Origin: Colwellia psychrerythraea
GTDB taxonomy: Bacteria; Pseudomonadota; Gammaproteobacteria; Enterobacterales; Alteromonadaceae
NCBI RefSeq assembly: GCF_000764225.1
Contig: NZ_JQED01000005.1
Location: forward strand, 579,865 to 643,864
Length of the DNA: 64,000 bases
Direction: 5' to 3'
Below, in pieces: positions 1 through 8,890 of the stretch. The notes under the pieces are model-generated. The model searched no databases. It worked only from the letters and a program-made list of their open reading frames with translations, and was not told the DNA's origin. Every line of letters begins with the position of its first letter. Positions within the stretch are counted from its first letter, which is position 1. The translations under genes and the position numbers were made by a program.

Positions 1-2
1 AT

Positions 3-998
3 GCGGCTCGTTATGTTTTTTGGCAGATAGATGGTTCTTTTTCTAATAGAGAAAATAACGGATTTACCAGTGAAAATTATCAATTAGAAACCAAAATTGG
101 TGCTATAACCCCCTATAAAATTAATCCTTTTATTCGAATATATAATGAAAGAGTAACGGGTACCTCGGCTGGCAGTAATCCTGATGCAATCCCTTCGTGG
201 GGACCCGGTTTTCGCTATCAAGCAGCTAAGCATTTAATTATTGATGTATCATATAACTATATTAGAGACGATTCTCAAGCGAGTGATGACTATATTGCTG
301 CTGATGTAGACTGGCAACCCTCTTCACGCACATCACTAAAGGCGGGATATTCTAAGCGTTTTTTTGGTGACTCTTATGAGTTAGACTTTTCTCATCGAAC
401 TCGGCGACTAACCAATAACATTTCTTATCACGAAACCATTGAAGTTTTTGATCGTAATAACTTTCAGCAAGTAAATAATAATATTTGGTGTCCTGTTACT
501 GCAAGCGGTATTGATGATTGTTTACCGTTAGGTGAAACACCTAGTGATACTACTGGCTTTACAAGCGTACCTGTAAACTCGCTTGAACCTGTTGAGGATA
601 ACGAGTTTTCTTTGAACAAGCGCTTAGCTTGGACATCGTCGTTAGCCCTAGCACGCACTACCTTTACCTTTGATATTTCTAACCGAGAGAGAGAAAGCTT
701 AAGTTCAGGTATTATTGATAATTATTTCGATGGTCGCTTTACCATTACACGGCGAATGAGTGCTAGAAGTGATTTTTCTATCTATGCTAACTACAGCAAA
801 AATGTTTTTGATAAAAGCAATCCTGAAGGGGCTAGGCAAGAAGATATCTATAAAACACTATCCACCACATACAATAGAAGTCTCGCATCATCACTTAATG
901 CTTTTTTAACGCTGCGATATCTTGATAGACAATCCAATATAGAGCGCTACAATTACACAGAAGCACGTGTTTCCATTAATTTAACAAAAGATTTCTAA
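3..998 (+). CDS. PEP-CTERM/exosortase-associated outer membrane beta-barrel protein, 3' part only
   Basis: The reading frame is open from the window's left edge to TAA at 996-998 (331 residues visible), so the N-terminus is missing. The protein shows repeated short amphipathic beta strands with alternating aromatic and polar residues (for example ARYVFWQIDG, then FRYQAAKHLIIDVSYNY) and ends in LTKDF, a C-terminal Phe as in many outer membrane barrels. It resembles the TIGR03016-type barrel of exopolysaccharide/PEP-CTERM loci. The call leans on the next three genes, which are typical XrtA-locus partners. An export or anchoring role in polysaccharide secretion at the outer membrane is inferred. 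The ATPase gene starts one base after the stop, so the two are probably co-transcribed. Confidence 0.75.
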   Translation, partial: AARYVFWQIDGSFSNRENNGFTSENYQLETKIGAITPYKINPFIRIYNERVTGTSAGSNPDAIPSWGPGFRYQAAKHLIIDVSYNYIRDDSQASDDYIAADVDWQPSSRTSLKAGYSKRFFGDSYELDFSHRTRRLTNNISYHETIEVFDRNNFQQVNNNIWCPVTASGIDDCLPLGETPSDTTGFTSVPVNSLEPVEDNEFSLNKRLAWTSSLALARTTFTFDISNRERESLSSGIIDNYFDGRFTITRRMSARSDFSIYANYSKNVFDKSNPEGARQEDIYKTLSTTYNRSLASSLNAFLTLRYLDRQSNIERYNYTEARVSINLTKDF

Positions 999-999
999 C

Positions 1000-2040
1000 A
1001 TGTATGAAAGTTATTATGGTTTTAGTGAACGACCTTTTCAATTAAGTCCTGATCCCCGTTTTTTCTTTGCAACTAATCATCATCAACGTGCTTTATCATA
1101 TTTGCAATATGGCTTAGACCAAGGTGAAGGTTTTATAGTTATTACTGGGCCTATCGGTACAGGCAAAACCACAATAGCTCGTAACTTATTGGCAAATATT
1201 GCTGATGAAAATATTGTTGCCGCGCAATTAGTTACGACAAAGTTAGCACCTGAAGAGTTACTCGATCTCGTTGCTGCTGAGTTTAAAATAACAGTTACGG
1301 GTAGCAGCAAGGCAGATGTCCTGCAAAGTATTGAAAAGTTCTTAATAAATTTAAATAAACAAGGTAAGCGTGCTTTATTGTTGGTCGATGAAGCTCAAAA
1401 CCTCCCTGTTGAAACCGTAGAAGAACTGCGAATGCTGTCAAACTTCCAGCTAGACAGTAAACCGCTTATTCAAAGTTTTCTATTAGGCCAAGAAGAATTA
1501 AAAACAATTATTTCTGCCCCCGACATGGAGCAGTTTAGACAGCGTATTATAGCCTCTGCTCACTTAAAACCACTTAATGCTGAAGAAGTTAAAAACTATA
1601 TTAATCATAGATTAGCGCAAGCTAATTGTAATAAAGAAGCATTATTTTCAGATGAAGCATTTCAGCTTATCTTTGAAAAAACACTGGGCGTGCCGAGAAA
1701 AATAAATATCTTTGTTGATCGTTTATTATTATTTGGTTTTCTTGAAGAGTTAACTAACATTGACTGCAATGCCATCAATGAAGTTGCCAAGGAAATGTCT
1801 GTTGAACTTACCGGGTCTTTAAGTAGCAATGCCCTTGAAGATATTAATACCTCTCAACCATTAGTTATAAACTCAACAGAACATGTTGAAAATATTAAAA
1901 ATGTTCTACGTGAAGTGGAAGAAATATTAGAAAGCTCAATTCAACAGAAGGTTAAAATGACGCGCTATGTTGATAAACTTTTAAAGCAAAAAAATCGTGA
2001 ATTTGCTGAGTTACAAAGTAAAACTGCTGAGAGTGATTAA
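1000..2040 (+). CDS. XrtA/PEP-CTERM-associated ExeA-like AAA ATPase
   Basis: The 346-residue protein begins MYESYYGFSERPF, the classic N-terminus of ExeA/GspA-like ATPases in exosortase loci (TIGR03015-like). Walker A is GPIGTGKT at 50-57 and Walker B is LLLVDEAQ at 126-133. The AAA_22-type ATPase domain fills about residues 35-270, followed by a charged, probably coiled-coil C-terminus. No signal peptide or membrane segment is seen, so it is probably a cytoplasmic ATPase that powers or regulates polysaccharide export. It follows the barrel gene by one base and is convergent with prsR. Confidence 0.85.
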   Translation: MYESYYGFSERPFQLSPDPRFFFATNHHQRALSYLQYGLDQGEGFIVITGPIGTGKTTIARNLLANIADENIVAAQLVTTKLAPEELLDLVAAEFKITVTGSSKADVLQSIEKFLINLNKQGKRALLLVDEAQNLPVETVEELRMLSNFQLDSKPLIQSFLLGQEELKTIISAPDMEQFRQRIIASAHLKPLNAEEVKNYINHRLAQANCNKEALFSDEAFQLIFEKTLGVPRKINIFVDRLLLFGFLEELTNIDCNAINEVAKEMSVELTGSLSSNALEDINTSQPLVINSTEHVENIKNVLREVEEILESSIQQKVKMTRYVDKLLKQKNREFAELQSKTAESD

Positions 2041-2168
2041 TACCCATCTCATTAAATTATTGCCCACTTGTGCTGGTTAACATAGCCCAAGGCTGCGTTG
2101 CTCTCAATCGAGCGCCTTGATTTATTTTTCCTTCGCACCACAAGATAACAAGCTTAATGGGACGGGTA
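2041..2168. repeat. Short element with TACCC-type terminal inverted repeats
   Basis: The left end TACCCATCTCATTAA (2041-2055) and the reverse complement of the right end, TACCCGTCCCATTAA (2154-2168), match at 13 of 15 bases. The 128-bp unit starts directly after the ATPase stop codon and contains no ORF. It fills most of the convergent gap between the ATPase gene and prsR. It resembles a MITE or a transcribed hairpin unit; no transposase is present. Confidence 0.5.
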
Positions 2169-2197
2169 TCACTACCAGTAGTTTTATAGTGATACCC
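2164..2197. terminator. Perfect 11-bp hairpin between convergent genes
   Basis: GGGTATCACTA (2164-2174) and TAGTGATACCC (2187-2197) are perfectly complementary around a 12-nt loop. The hairpin lies between the ends of the ATPase gene (+) and prsR (-). It could end transcription from both sides, but neither side has a real T-run, so it may instead be part of the neighbouring repeat, whose right end it overlaps. Confidence 0.4.
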
Positions 2198-2203
2198 ATC
2201 GTA

Positions 2204-3553
2204 TTAAACGTTAATCCCAATCCTATACTTTTCAATCAAAGAATAAAGCGTCGGTCTAGTAATACCTAATAACTCCGACGTTTTTGACATATTCCCATCG
2301 GTAAGTGCATAGGCTTTTTGAATAGCTATCGTTTCTGCTTGTTCCCGCACAGTACGTAAATTTAGTGACAGTTCATACTCAGCATTTTCTTTATCGAAAA
2401 ACCCCAAATCAAAAGCCGTTACTTGAGTGCTGGTGCTCATAATAACAGACGATTTCACTTTATTTTGTAACTCTCTAATGTTTCCAGGCCATTTATGGTT
2501 TCGTAAACCATATAAAGCATCATCAGCAAATGATTTTGCACTTCGTTTATATTCAGCAGCATATTGCTGTAAAAAGAAATTAGCTAAAATGAGTACGTCT
2601 TCATCACGATCACGCAAGGGTGGTATATTTAAAGTAATTTCAGTAATACGATAAAAAAGATCCTCACGGAAGGATTTTTCTGAAACCATCACTTCTAGGT
2701 TTTGGTTTGTTGCACAGATGACACGGACATCAACAGGTATCTCTTTTCTCCCACCTAAGCGCTCTATGACCTTTTCTTGTAAAAATCGTAATAATTTCGC
2801 TTGTAAGTGATAAGGCATATCACCAATTTCATCTAAAAATAAGGTGCCACCTTGTGCACACTCTATTTTACCTAAAGTAGTCTTATGTGCGCCTGTAAAA
2901 GCACCTTTTTCAAAGCCAAATAACTCACTTTCCAGCAAGTTTTCAGGAATGGAGGCACAGTTAATTGCGATAAAAGGTGCATCACTACGATCACTCACTT
3001 TATGAATAGCTTTAGCAGTGACTTCTTTGCCAGTTCCGCTTTCACCAAGGAGTAACGCAGTAATCTCTGTAGGGGCGATACGTTGCACCATAAGGCGCAA
3101 CCTATCAATGCTTTCACTACTGCCTATAATACCCGTATCACAGCCTACAATAGACTTCATGCTGCGGTTATCTGTTTCTAATGTCGCTAAACTAAAAGCA
3201 CGAGACACTATGACGTTGATAACATCGGCATCGACTGGTTTTTGGTAAAAGTCATAAGCACCCATTTCGATTGCTTTTAACGCATGAGTTCTGTCATCGT
3301 TACCGGTAATAACAATGACTTTAGTATGAGGAGAAATTTCCAATATTTCTTTTAATGCCGCTAAACCTTCACTAGCATTAGCGGCATCAGGCGGTAGGCC
3401 TAAGTCTAATGTGACCACTTTAGGTTCGTGACGACGTACAGCCGCAATAGCACTCTCTCGAGTATCAGCGAGCACGACTTCATAGTCAGCTAAACTCCAC
3501 TTAAGTTGTTTTTGTATACCTAAATCATCATCAACAATTAATAACTTTTCCAT
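2204..3553 (-). CDS. prsR: PEP-CTERM-box sigma54 response regulator PrsR
   Basis: The 449-residue NtrC-family activator has a receiver domain (about 1-120) with phospho-acceptor Asp50 in VVTLDLGLPP. A sigma54-interaction AAA+ domain follows (about 145-380) with Walker A GESGTGKE at 170-177 and the sigma54 contact loop GAFTGA at 217-222. A Fis-type helix-turn-helix lies at the C-terminus (MSKTSELLGITRPTLYSLIEKY). Its family, PrsR, activates PEP-CTERM protein and exopolysaccharide genes with RpoN. The partner kinase gene prsK lies 32 bp upstream in the same direction, which fits a two-gene operon. Confidence 0.9.
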   Translation of the reverse strand: MEKLLIVDDDLGIQKQLKWSLADYEVVLADTRESAIAAVRRHEPKVVTLDLGLPPDAANASEGLAALKEILEISPHTKVIVITGNDDRTHALKAIEMGAYDFYQKPVDADVINVIVSRAFSLATLETDNRSMKSIVGCDTGIIGSSESIDRLRLMVQRIAPTEITALLLGESGTGKEVTAKAIHKVSDRSDAPFIAINCASIPENLLESELFGFEKGAFTGAHKTTLGKIECAQGGTLFLDEIGDMPYHLQAKLLRFLQEKVIERLGGRKEIPVDVRVICATNQNLEVMVSEKSFREDLFYRITEITLNIPPLRDRDEDVLILANFFLQQYAAEYKRSAKSFADDALYGLRNHKWPGNIRELQNKVKSSVIMSTSTQVTAFDLGFFDKENAEYELSLNLRTVREQAETIAIQKAYALTDGNMSKTSELLGITRPTLYSLIEKYRIGINV

Positions 3554-3585
3554 AACAAAGCCATATCCTTTCTTTTTATTCTTCT

Positions 3586-5619
3586 CTAATCATTATTATC
3601 ACAAGGAATTACCAGTGTAAAAATACTACCTTCATTTTCAAAGCTAGTCACTTGCATGGTACCACCTATACTTTCAACAAACTGCTTAGCTTCGTATACG
3701 CCAATACCCATGCCCGCATTTCCTTTGGTAGTATCAAAAGGTTTAAACAAGCGGTCTTTGATAAAGTTCATCGACATACCACAACCATTATCAACAATAG
3801 CTATATGTAAATTGTCGCTTATCTTTTCCGCACTTATTTTAACCCAGCCACTTTCATTTGTCGCTTCTTGCGCGTTCTGTAATAAGTGATTTAATACAGA
3901 GAAAAGTGTTTCTTCATCAATTGAAATCATGCTATCAATAGCTAATTGTGCGCTAATATGCGGTAGTTGTATATTGCGCTGTTCAACGACCCGCTGTATG
4001 AGCACCTGTACATCTGTACTTTTTTTTGTTGACTCAACCACTTGCTTATTTCGTAACTGTGTTAAGACTTTATCAAGTCGTGCCGTTGCTGAATCTATAG
4101 TGTCAAAAACATCATCAATAAATGCCGGATTGTCACGGTGTCTTTTAGCATTACTATTGATTAACGCCAGCTGCGCTTGAATATTTTTTAAATCATGAAC
4201 TAAAAAAGCGGACATGCGATTAAAAGCATCAAACTGTTTAGACTCAGCCAAACTCTCATTGGCTTCGTTCAGTGATAAGTAATTACTAAGTTGTTTAGAA
4301 ATGGAAAAAAGTAAATCCCTATCTTCCCAGTTCAATAGCCCTTGCTCTTCAGGGAGAGCTAACAAGAAAAAGCCATAAACAGATTTATTCATGAATATGG
4401 GGATAATTATATCAATATTTTTTTGCTGACATGCTCTGGCATCTAACACTAGACCAGGATAGCTTTCCTCAACCATAGCTAATTCTCTGATATCAATGAT
4501 CCAACCATGTTGTTGGCAAAACTGATCTACCGCAACTAAAAAATGGAGTTCATTTTGCTCTAGTTGAAAATTTTGCTGATAAAGAGGTTGGTACTGACTC
4601 GGTGTGAGCTTTTTGATTAACGCACCTTGATGAATATTTAACGATGAACAAATGATATGAGTCGCAGTGTGATAGCAATCATTATTTTCACCAATTTCGA
4701 GTTGTTCAATTGATTTGAGCCATTCAACACGATAATCATATTTATTAGCGAAGAAGTGTTTAGTGATAAAAACCTTAACTTCTCTACGTAAGCTCTCAGT
4801 TATTAATAAAGCGGCTAAAACACTGCCTCCTAAAATAATAAATGCGATGCTTATCACATCGCCCCAAGCACCGCCAAAATAATTAATAGCATAACCAGCG
4901 ATAGCCAACAAAAGTAAATATAAGCCAGAAATAAGCAACATAGAGCTATAAAAAACGACTTCTCGCGAAACAAAAACATCGACTGACCAATCTTTAATTC
5001 GCCGAGTACTGACTAATATTAATGGCATACCTATAGCAGCAATAAACCCACGTGCATACCAGTAAGAGAAGTCTAACTGGTTAACCAAAGCCGCTTGGGC
5101 AAAAAGCACAAAATCAAAAACAGTCATCATGCCTAAGGCGATAATTAATGACCAAATAGCCCATTTAACTTTAACATCAGCATTTCGGTATAACTGTTCC
5201 AGTAATACTAGTAACCAAAGGTTAAGTAATAAAAATAATGAGAATAGGAACTTCACGCTATCAGGCAATAATAAAGCAGCTCCCCAACACAACACGGATA
5301 AACTACTAAATATTTGTAAGTACTTTTTAACTTTGGGGTGTGAAATAAGTTCTTTCACCGTTGTAATATTTGCTTGTGTGCAAATAATCAGAATTGACCA
5401 AACTGCTAGCTTAAAAGTCTCTATCGCCATAACTATAAGCAATGAAAATTCTTTTTTAGGCTGTAATGCAGCAGCGAGAGAGGAAGAAAAAACTAAAAAG
5501 GCAGCGAGTAAGACTAAACTCCCCGCTAGGGTTTTATTACGTGCAGCTAAAAGTAATAATATAAATACTGCATAAGCACAGGATGCTAAAAAATAACCTG
5601 AGGTGCCAATTACTTCCAT
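3586..5619 (-). CDS. prsK: PEP-CTERM system membrane histidine kinase PrsK
   Basis: This is a 677-residue sensor kinase. The N-terminal about 290 residues hold many hydrophobic membrane segments, a GAF-like region follows (about 300-450), and the C-terminus is the kinase core. The H-box is FLVHDLKN with His475; the N-box Asn is 582 (LLQNAQEA), the G1 motif DNGCGM starts at 610, and the G2 motif GMGIGV lies at 636-641. The layout matches PrsK (TIGR02916). It should phosphorylate PrsR, encoded just downstream. The signal it senses is unknown. Confidence 0.9.
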   Translation of the reverse strand: MEVIGTSGYFLASCAYAVFILLLLAARNKTLAGSLVLLAAFLVFSSSLAAALQPKKEFSLLIVMAIETFKLAVWSILIICTQANITTVKELISHPKVKKYLQIFSSLSVLCWGAALLLPDSVKFLFSLFLLLNLWLLVLLEQLYRNADVKVKWAIWSLIIALGMMTVFDFVLFAQAALVNQLDFSYWYARGFIAAIGMPLILVSTRRIKDWSVDVFVSREVVFYSSMLLISGLYLLLLAIAGYAINYFGGAWGDVISIAFIILGGSVLAALLITESLRREVKVFITKHFFANKYDYRVEWLKSIEQLEIGENNDCYHTATHIICSSLNIHQGALIKKLTPSQYQPLYQQNFQLEQNELHFLVAVDQFCQQHGWIIDIRELAMVEESYPGLVLDARACQQKNIDIIIPIFMNKSVYGFFLLALPEEQGLLNWEDRDLLFSISKQLSNYLSLNEANESLAESKQFDAFNRMSAFLVHDLKNIQAQLALINSNAKRHRDNPAFIDDVFDTIDSATARLDKVLTQLRNKQVVESTKKSTDVQVLIQRVVEQRNIQLPHISAQLAIDSMISIDEETLFSVLNHLLQNAQEATNESGWVKISAEKISDNLHIAIVDNGCGMSMNFIKDRLFKPFDTTKGNAGMGIGVYEAKQFVESIGGTMQVTSFENEGSIFTLVIPCDNND

Positions 5620-5768
5620 TTATCTCAACCCTACTATAGTTGCCACATAAACTAGTCACTCCATTTTGTCCCTACAAAGCAGACACTGTATATCCGTCGG
5701 CAAACTTAAAAGTGATTAATCGCTTAGTGATAATTAAAATTATTATATAGTAATTCATCATGATGTCT

Positions 5769-5801
5769 TGGTTTTATTGGCCTGCTTTGACCATAAAACC
5801 A
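5769..5801 (-). terminator. Possible terminator of the RND operon
   Basis: TGGTTTTAT (5769-5777) and ATAAAACCA (5793-5801) form a perfect 9-bp inverted repeat two bases after the RND permease stop codon. There is no T-run on the minus strand, so intrinsic termination is uncertain. Confidence 0.4.
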
Positions 5802-5802
5802 C

Positions 5803-8800
5803 TTAATCAGGTTTTTTTCCTGTTGTTTTCCCCGTAAAGAGTTCTGTTAAAATTGGTACCAATAAGAAACTTGAAAGCGCAGAGATGCATAAACCAGAAA
5901 TAAGTACCACACCAAGAGGCTGCCATAAACTACCGCCGTATAACGTCAATGGAATTAATCCACCAATGGTCGTTAGCGTGGTTAACAATATAGGGGTAAA
6001 CCGTACGGTACTCGCGCGCAGTATCGCCGAACGCTTGTCAAAGCCTAAGCGCAAATTAACATTGGTACTATCAATCAAAATAATGGCATTATTTACCACA
6101 ATACCAAACAAACTGATCAAGCCAACAAAGGCCATCATAGAAAATGATAATCCCGTTAAATACAACCCTATAATTGAGCCTGCCATAGCAAAGGGTATGG
6201 AACTAAAAATAATCATTGGCTGTAAAATAGATTTAAACTGCAACACCAATACGGCAAAGATCCCCATCGCCGTAATCAGCATCACTTGCGTAAGGCCAGC
6301 AAAAGCCTTCTGTCGAGATTCTTCTTCACCACCTAAGGTAAAATGCATGCCTGCGGGTAAATCATACTGCTCAAGATAACTTACCAATTGCTCGGTAATT
6401 TCACCAACAGAGAACCCCGTTTCAACATCAGCAGATACTTTAGCCATGCGTAACTTCTGATAATGAAAAAAGTCACTGCCCCCCTTTTGAAGCTCCATGG
6501 TAGCAAGCTGCTCTAGCGGAATTGACACACCGCGATTATTGCTAATTTCAATCGCAGACAAACTCTCAATATTAGGGTGCTTTTGGAGAATCAAAATCGG
6601 GTAATCTTCGCCATTAATATCATTAAATTGACCAATAGTCGTTCCAGACAACAGAGTACTAATGGTTTTGTCTAACCGCTCAACACTCACTCCACTTAAT
6701 GCCGCTTGCTGGTAGTCAATGGTCAGTGCTAACTCAGTATTTGCCATGCCGATAGGATTGTCGATATTGACAACACCTGATAATTCTCGCATTTTTGCTG
6801 ACAGATCATTAGCCACTTGCTCTAAATCAGTTAGCGACTCACTCAATAACCTAATGGCAATAACCTGATCAGTTACCGGTCCTTGAGTAAACTCTTTAAC
6901 GGTAATTTCCGCCTGTTGCCAACTTTTAAAATCATCACGTAAACGTTTTACTAACGAGGTGACTTCATCCGCTTGGTAATCTTTTAATACCAGTAACGCT
7001 TGCCCTAAACGAATCATGCCGCGTTTTGGCACTTCATTATAATAAATACGTGGATTGGAATTACCAATATTTAACGCCACTTTATCAACCAACTCATACT
7101 GCTTAACATGCCGTCGTACTTGCTGGAGTACCTCGTCGGTATACGCTAAAGATGAATTAGCTGGCGTAGTTACATTAATTAATAACATCGGCTTTTCGGC
7201 TTTGGGAAATAAACTTACGCCAACTTGCCCAAACAATGAAAACATTGCCACCAACATCAGTAAACTCACGACAATAACACCAGCTTTATAACGCATTAAA
7301 ACCGTTAAAGTATTGCTATAAGTCTGTTCAGCAAACTTATTAGCGTAATGTTGTAAGGTATTAAATTTAACCTTTTCAGGTTTAGCACCTTTCTCGATAA
7401 CAACCAGTAATTTACTGGCTAAAAGTGGCGTTAATGTCAATGCGACTAATAATGAGGCAAATAAGACTAACACCACAGTAACTGGCATTGAGCGAATAAA
7501 GTCACCAGTGCTGCTCTGAATCATCAGCATGGGCAAGAAGGCTAACATCGTGGTGATAGTACCACTGGCAATAGCCCAGGCAACTTTACTGGTGCCTGAT
7601 GCCGCAGCTTCCTTTATATCGGTACCAAGCTTACTTTCTCGATGAACACTCTCAGTGACCACAATGGCGTTATCAACTAATAAACCTAGCGCAATAATTA
7701 AACCCACGATCGACATTTGCTGCAAACCATAACCACTAAAATCAAGCCAACCAATCGCCATTAAGAATGAAATAGGAATAGCAAGGATCACCACTAAAGC
7801 TTCTCTAATGCCTAAAAACAACAAAGCCATCAACCCAACTATGACTAAACCCTGCGTTAAATTATCAAAAAAACCATTAACACGTACATTGACACTATCG
7901 GCTTGTTGAAATAGCTTAGCCAATTTAACCCCACTGGGTAAACTCTGTTCAAATTCCTCAATTTCTTGATTTATTTGATCAGTTAATACAAATATATTAG
8001 TTTTTTCGCGCTGCTCTATTGTGATAAATATCGCAGGAGTATCATCAAAATAAGCTAAATAGCTCGGCTCGGCATCAGTAAAGCTAATCGTTGCAATATC
8101 TTTAACGGTTAACACACCGTTCGCACTGGCCATGTTGCTGTTACTAATAACAGTATTTTCAATCTCTACTAACTGCGTGAAGTTTCCACTGGCTTTAACA
8201 TTAAAACGCCGTGTGCTGGCATCTACAAAACCAGGGGTGATATTTAATGCTCGACCTTGCAGTACTTGAGTAATGTCAGTAAGTGCTAGACCATAGTGTT
8301 TTAATAACGGTAGCTTGATATCTATCGCAACAATTTGCCGTGGATATCCCCAAATACTTGCCTTACGGACACTGGCTATCGTTTCAAGCCGTTTTTCCAA
8401 TAACTTGGCATGCAATTCCATTGTTTTATAGTTAGTAGGCTCAGACCACAAAGCCAACTGCATAATAGCAACGCTGCTTGGGGTTGCTTTTAAAACCAGT
8501 AATTCAGCGACGCCTGCGGGTAACCTTGGTCTTACGGTTGATACTGCCTGCTTTACTTTATTAAACGCAGTTTCACCATCTGTACCGTAAAGAAAATCGA
8601 TGGTAATTCTAACCGCGCCATTATGAATTTTTGCTTCAATTTTCTTAATATTTTCAATATCAGATATTTCTTGTTCAAGTGGATCAACAACTAAGGTTTC
8701 AATATCACTGGGTGAAGCGCCCGGATAAACCACTTCAATTAAGGTGACCGGTAAGTCAAACTGAGGGTCTTCTGAGCGAGGCATATGTAAATAAGACACC

Positions 8801-8877
8801 ACACCGACTAAAACCAACAACAAAAATATCGTTAAAGTAAACTGTGCATTGTCTATCGCTAATCGAGGGAGTTTCAT
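5803..8877 (-). CDS. RND efflux pump inner-membrane permease (HAE1/AcrB-like)
   Basis: The 1024-residue protein has the RND two-fold layout: a first membrane helix at about 12-30, a large periplasmic porter loop (about 35-335), helices 2-6, helix 7, a second porter loop, and helices 8-12. The TM4 motif is LGLLVDNAIVV (Asp402, Asn403) and the TM10 motif is IVVNNAIILID (Asn929, Asn930). AcrB has Asp-Asp in TM4 and a Lys in TM10, so this belongs to another subfamily and its proton relay differs. The adaptor gene lies 13 bp upstream. No TolC-type gene is nearby, so an outer-membrane channel must be encoded elsewhere. The substrate is unknown. Confidence 0.92.
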   Translation of the reverse strand: MKLPRLAIDNAQFTLTIFLLLVLVGVVSYLHMPRSEDPQFDLPVTLIEVVYPGASPSDIETLVVDPLEQEISDIENIKKIEAKIHNGAVRITIDFLYGTDGETAFNKVKQAVSTVRPRLPAGVAELLVLKATPSSVAIMQLALWSEPTNYKTMELHAKLLEKRLETIASVRKASIWGYPRQIVAIDIKLPLLKHYGLALTDITQVLQGRALNITPGFVDASTRRFNVKASGNFTQLVEIENTVISNSNMASANGVLTVKDIATISFTDAEPSYLAYFDDTPAIFITIEQREKTNIFVLTDQINQEIEEFEQSLPSGVKLAKLFQQADSVNVRVNGFFDNLTQGLVIVGLMALLFLGIREALVVILAIPISFLMAIGWLDFSGYGLQQMSIVGLIIALGLLVDNAIVVTESVHRESKLGTDIKEAAASGTSKVAWAIASGTITTMLAFLPMLMIQSSTGDFIRSMPVTVVLVLFASLLVALTLTPLLASKLLVVIEKGAKPEKVKFNTLQHYANKFAEQTYSNTLTVLMRYKAGVIVVSLLMLVAMFSLFGQVGVSLFPKAEKPMLLINVTTPANSSLAYTDEVLQQVRRHVKQYELVDKVALNIGNSNPRIYYNEVPKRGMIRLGQALLVLKDYQADEVTSLVKRLRDDFKSWQQAEITVKEFTQGPVTDQVIAIRLLSESLTDLEQVANDLSAKMRELSGVVNIDNPIGMANTELALTIDYQQAALSGVSVERLDKTISTLLSGTTIGQFNDINGEDYPILILQKHPNIESLSAIEISNNRGVSIPLEQLATMELQKGGSDFFHYQKLRMAKVSADVETGFSVGEITEQLVSYLEQYDLPAGMHFTLGGEEESRQKAFAGLTQVMLITAMGIFAVLVLQFKSILQPMIIFSSIPFAMAGSIIGLYLTGLSFSMMAFVGLISLFGIVVNNAIILIDSTNVNLRLGFDKRSAILRASTVRFTPILLTTLTTIGGLIPLTLYGGSLWQPLGVVLISGLCISALSSFLLVPILTELFTGKTTGKKPD

Positions 8878-8890
8878 TAGTTATTTCCCT

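Noticed and set aside
1083..1310. 75-codon minus-strand ORF opposite the ExeA-like ATPase gene
   Set aside because: It is a reading-frame shadow of a clearly coding gene.
5885..6379. 164-codon plus-strand ORF opposite the RND permease gene
   Set aside because: It is antisense to a conserved coding sequence, with composition typical of a shadow frame.
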